A DNA stretch of 8,345 bases from Omnitrophica bacterium GWA2_52_8 (GTDB lineage: Bacteria > Omnitrophota > Omnitrophia > Omnitrophales > Aquincolibacteriaceae), in contig MHFC01000028.1 in the NCBI GenBank assembly GCA_001804025.1, positions 1 through 8,345 of the forward strand, written 5' to 3'. The notes beneath the pieces are model-generated. The model was not told the DNA's origin and searched no databases. It saw only the letters and a list, made by a program, of their open reading frames with translations. Every line of letters begins with the position of its first letter. Position 1 is the first letter of the stretch. Positions 6,557 to 8,345 of this stretch are shown piece after piece. A program made the translations under genes and the position numbers.

Positions 6557-7372
6557 TCACTTCGGATTCGCATCCTCATCCTTAAACCGAAGATATTCCT
6601 GTTCGCCTTCATGGATATCAGTGAGTCCATCATCGCCATCCATCGCTTCGATTTCAGGGACATTGAAATGGGCGCCGCCTTGATACTCGCGGCCGAACTC
6701 AATCACATGACCTTTTGGATTTTCAAATTTCAATTCCCATTCCATCCGTATAAAATCATCCATCGTAGCGAAGTAGATGCGTTCCCAGCCTTCCGCCTGC
6801 TTCTTGAGCCACAGTCTGTCCGTTTCACTTCCTGCGATGTAGAGAATCACGGCTTCAGGGTAGTGTGTGCTGCAAGTTTCCAAAAAGATGCGCTCATAAG
6901 CGAGTTTATTCTTAAGCGTTTTTTCCACTTCAATCACATACTGGATGCCATATTGCGTTACAATTCCATCCGGAACTTTCTTGCGGACATTCTTTTTCTT
7001 TAACACTCTTTCCGGTATCCAGCCGGCAATCCCGAGACACTTTTCAAAAGTGATCCGCACATCCGTTACCCACTCGTCATGCTCAAAGCTCAGGTGATTG
7101 ATTTTTTTAACAGCCCGGAGGCCGTCGGAGAGTTTGTGCTTTTTTAAGAGCTTCACACCTTTCGGAGTGACGATATAGAACCTTTTGCCGGTAACCTTAA
7201 GCACCACCACGCTCAAATAACCCGCTTCCACCAGTTCACACACCCGGGTCATGGGTCTATGAAAAACATCTCCACTTTCCGGAAAAAACATCTTTGCAAT
7301 CTGGAGCAGAGTCATAAACTTTTGCTGCAAACATACCCACAAAATCAAAAGATCTCTTTTGGTAATAATCAC
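6557..7372 (-). CDS. Replication-relaxation family protein (PF13814-like), GTG start
   Basis: The 271-residue protein starts at the GTG at 7370-7372, where AAAGGAG (complement of 7381-7387) stands 8 bases upstream. The frame stays open for 108 more codons to an ATG at 7696, but that stretch has no Shine-Dalgarno, is odd in composition and crosses inverted repeats. Residues 4-80 look like a winged helix: ITKRDLLILWVCLQQKFMTLLQIAKMFFP, then LVEAGYL and a basic wing (KRFYIVTPKG). The second part has HDEWVTDVRITFE at 98-110, WIPERVL at 118-124, PDG at 134-136 and YVIEVEKTLKNK at 145-156. This order matches replication-relaxation proteins, found on plasmids and integrative elements and thought to help relax or nick DNA for replication or transfer. 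The PD...EVE spacing resembles the PD-(D/E)XK nuclease fold. The last 35 residues are strongly acidic. It is probably the first gene of the element operon. Confidence 0.75.
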   Translation of the reverse strand: MIITKRDLLILWVCLQQKFMTLLQIAKMFFPESGDVFHRPMTRVCELVEAGYLSVVVLKVTGKRFYIVTPKGVKLLKKHKLSDGLRAVKKINHLSFEHDEWVTDVRITFEKCLGIAGWIPERVLKKKNVRKKVPDGIVTQYGIQYVIEVEKTLKNKLAYERIFLETCSTHYPEAVILYIAGSETDRLWLKKQAEGWERIYFATMDDFIRMEWELKFENPKGHVIEFGREYQGGAHFNVPEIEAMDGDDGLTDIHEGEQEYLRFKDEDANPK

Positions 7373-7380
7373 GAAAACGA

Positions 7381-7387
7381 CTCCTTT
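7381..7387 (-). promoter_or_regulatory. Shine-Dalgarno fixing the GTG start at 7372
   Basis: AAAGGAG on the minus strand, 8 bases before the GTG. It lies one base beyond the outer arm of the nested inverted repeat at 7389-7492, so folding of that leader could influence access to it. Confidence 0.7.
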
Positions 7388-7388
7388 C

Positions 7389-7492
7389 CGCCGCTTGCCG
7401 AAGCACCGTTCAAGCTCCCGACCACAGTACCAACTCACTATGTTGCGGGACTGTGGTCGGGAGCGCGTCTTCAATCGCGAAGGCAAGCGGCG
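7389..7492. repeat. Nested perfect inverted repeats upstream of the replication-relaxation gene
   Basis: The inner arms are 15 bp, GCTCCCGACCACAGT at 7414-7428 and its exact complement at 7450-7464, around a 21-base loop. The outer arms are 11 bp, CGCCGCTTGCC at 7389-7399 and its exact complement at 7482-7492. Between them a 4-bp match (GAAG 7400-7403, CTTC 7469-7472) is possible. As RNA this would form one long stem-loop of about 104 bases in the 5' leader of the gene. As DNA it is a cruciform or a two-site operator. Confidence 0.85.
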
Positions 7493-7610
7493 CAATAACT
7501 TACGATAACGTGGGGAGCGTAGACAACTTCGCCCCTCCTCTTCTCCCCAGTGTGACGGCGATACTCTATAAAATGAGCATCCCCCGGCCGGTCGTACCGG
7601 AACAAACAGT

Positions 7611-7779
7611 CCTCTCAAAGTCTTGGGCAAAATCAGCGGCTCCTGCCCTAGGAAGGTGTACTTTTCTGACAAAAAATCAGATAAGCACCTCTCCATAGTA
7701 TTGGGCCAAAACGCCCTATTTCGGAATAGGTCTTCACAGATTCAGCAATTTTTTCAACTGTCCCTCCATAGTATTGGGC
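7611..7779. repeat. Three dispersed direct repeats, 73-78 bp apart
   Basis: CTCCATAGTATTGGGC occurs exactly at 7691-7706 and 7764-7779. A degenerate third copy, CTCTCAAAGTCTTGGGC, lies at 7612-7628. Flanks are partly shared: AGTCC or TGTCC precedes the first and third copies, and AAAA follows the GGGC(C) of the first and second. The spacing of 78 and 73 bp is close to seven helical turns, so bound proteins would sit on roughly the same face. They could be iterons or operator sites. Confidence 0.7.
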
Positions 7780-8070
7780 AGATTATGTTTCGCTTGTTTT
7801 TGATAAAAGAATTGAGCTGGAGGTTAATGGAGATTTATTTTGAGGGGTACTTCGGAAGGACTTTCAGACGGATGCGGGAAAAACTTTCCCGGCAAGATCA
7901 GAAAAGTTATACGGCGAGCGTTTAAACTAGAAGAAAATGTACACCGACCTGGGAATAGCGATTTATTTCTGAGGAATACGAGCCACTTGAAAATAAGTTC
8001 ACGTTTAAGTTCAGAAAAGTAATGGTAAAAACTGCTCAGAAAGTGTCTCTCTGAAAATTTATTTTCTAGG

Positions 8071-8119
8071 CGGGTAAGAGCCCGGGGAAGGGAAGGACTG
8101 ATTTACGAGTAAGTGCTCG
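8071..8119. repeat. Twin short hairpins with matching loops
   Basis: CGGG-TAAGAG-CCCG (8071-8084) and CGAG-TAAGTG-CTCG (8106-8119) are 14-base stem-loops, 35 bases apart start to start. They have the same stem length and loops that differ at one base. The stems differ by one base that has changed on both sides (GGG/CCC against GAG/CTC), as in a conserved structure. They are followed by a T-run at 8135-8140, but not directly. Confidence 0.55.
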
Positions 8120-8163
8120 CTTGGGAATTGAATTTTTTGGATAGCGTCTAGTGGAGCCAGTGA

Positions 8164-8183
8164 TGGTATCCCCGTGGTATCCC
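8164..8183. repeat. 11-bp-period tandem repeat
   Basis: TGGTATCCC occurs at 8164-8172 and 8175-8183, separated by CG, giving a period of one helical turn. Only two copies are present, so chance cannot be excluded. Confidence 0.45.
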
Positions 8184-8230
8184 AAATCGTATTTAGCTAA
8201 CGTGTCCTCTTGGGACGGGGTCCGGTGTAA

Positions 8231-8344
8231 TTAAGCTCCAACAGTACCTGTCTTGACTTTTCCAGCTCGTTTGTAATTGGCAATAATCACTCCGACTGGC
8301 GTAACCAAACTCTCTGTTAAGTTAAAGGCTGCCGGAATTGTGCC
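8231..8344 (-). CDS. C-terminal end of an unrecognised protein, entering from the right edge
   Basis: A minus-strand frame runs from the window edge for 37 codons to a TAA at 8231-8233. The translation is rich in Gly, Ala, Val and Thr and begins [20 protein letters not shown], with a basic stretch ([11 protein letters not shown]) close to its end. This is a natural-looking composition without the Cys, Trp and Ser-Arg runs seen in shadow frames. It has the same orientation as the other element genes and would lie upstream of them across the gene-free region. The start and the family are not visible. It is short enough that a chance open frame remains possible. Confidence 0.4.
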   Translation of the reverse strand, partial: GTIPAAFNLTESLVTPVGVIIANYKRAGKVKTGTVGA

Positions 8345-8345
8345 G

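Larger units (their letters stand above)
7373..8230. other. Gene-free, repeat-rich region; candidate control or origin region of the element
   Basis: About 860 bases with no reading frame that I would call a gene. Plus-strand frames here lack good ribosome sites, or are short. The stretch holds the nested inverted repeat (7389-7492), TGGGGAG/CTCCCCA (7511-7517, 7543-7549), three direct repeats (7611-7779), hairpins CCTATT/AATAGG (7715-7730) and CGGGAAA/TTTCCCG (7875-7891), a 12-bp-period repeat (7994-8013), an AT palindrome (8053-8066), twin hairpins (8071-8119) and an 11-bp-period repeat (8164-8183). This density is typical of origin or control DNA on mobile elements. No known origin motif was recognised. 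Confidence 0.5.

Noticed and set aside
7373..7696. Extra 108 N-terminal codons of the replication-relaxation gene, starting from the ATG at 7696
   Set aside because: No Shine-Dalgarno before that ATG, an Arg/Ser/Cys-rich composition unlike the family, and overlap with the nested inverted repeat and direct repeats. The GTG at 7372 has a good ribosome site and starts at the expected ITKRDLLIL region.
7689..7779. CRISPR array
   Set aside because: Only two exact 16-base repeats and one diverged copy, with intervals of 57-62 bases. This is too short a repeat and too wide a spacing, and no cas genes are present.
7623..8022. Plus-strand reading frames of 100 and 60 codons in the gene-free region
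   Set aside because: No convincing ribosome site at their starts, compositions like shadow frames, and overlap with repeats and hairpins. A 32-codon frame with GGAGG three bases before an ATG near 7827 is also too weak to call.
8121..8135. GGGAATTGAA, the inverse of TTCAATTCCC in the tRNA-His T-arm, as a possible far attachment site
   Set aside because: Only 10 bases match, and in inverted orientation. The flanking acceptor sequence is absent. An att repeat should be direct, so chance is more likely.

Overview
The window appears to come from a bacterial chromosome with a mobile element next to it. Three genes with export or envelope themes lie on the minus strand at the left. A tRNA-His gene sits in the middle, and on its right is DNA that looks like the first few kilobases of an integrated element. 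The organism cannot be named from this sequence. Exported DacA-type carboxypeptidase and PF10091-type proteins, GGAGG-type ribosome binding sites and a G+C content near the middle of the range fit an uncultured Gram-negative-type bacterium. An Omnitrophota- or PVC-like lineage would be a guess.

Left, 1-4000: a probable operon read right to left. It holds a D-Ala-D-Ala carboxypeptidase with a C-terminal peptidoglycan-binding domain, then an exported carbohydrate-binding plus glycoamylase-type protein (PF10091, GH144-like), then a YfiH/PgeF-type copper-oxidase-like protein that runs off the left edge. Gaps are about 53 and 20 bases. All three fit work on cell-wall or glucan material.

Middle, 4001-4337: a divergent control region with a 14-bp perfect palindrome and a TATAAT box, leading into tRNA-His (anticodon GTG) on the plus strand. 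A large serine recombinase on the minus strand runs into the tRNA. Its last codons and its stop are the complement of the tRNA T-arm and acceptor stem. This is the geometry expected of an attachment site, and it places the left end of an integrated element at the tRNA 3' end.

Right, 4338-8345: element genes, all on the minus strand. They are the 612-residue serine recombinase, an unrecognised 94-residue protein with a TTG start behind a perfect Shine-Dalgarno, and a replication-relaxation family protein (PF13814-like) that really starts at a GTG at 7372, not at the upstream ATG. Upstream of it is about 860 bases with no convincing gene but dense structure: a nested inverted repeat, three 16-22 nt direct repeats spaced 73-78 bp, two hairpins with near-identical loops, and short tandem repeats. 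This looks like a control, replication or transfer-origin region. A further minus-strand reading frame enters from the right edge. The far end of the element is not in the window.
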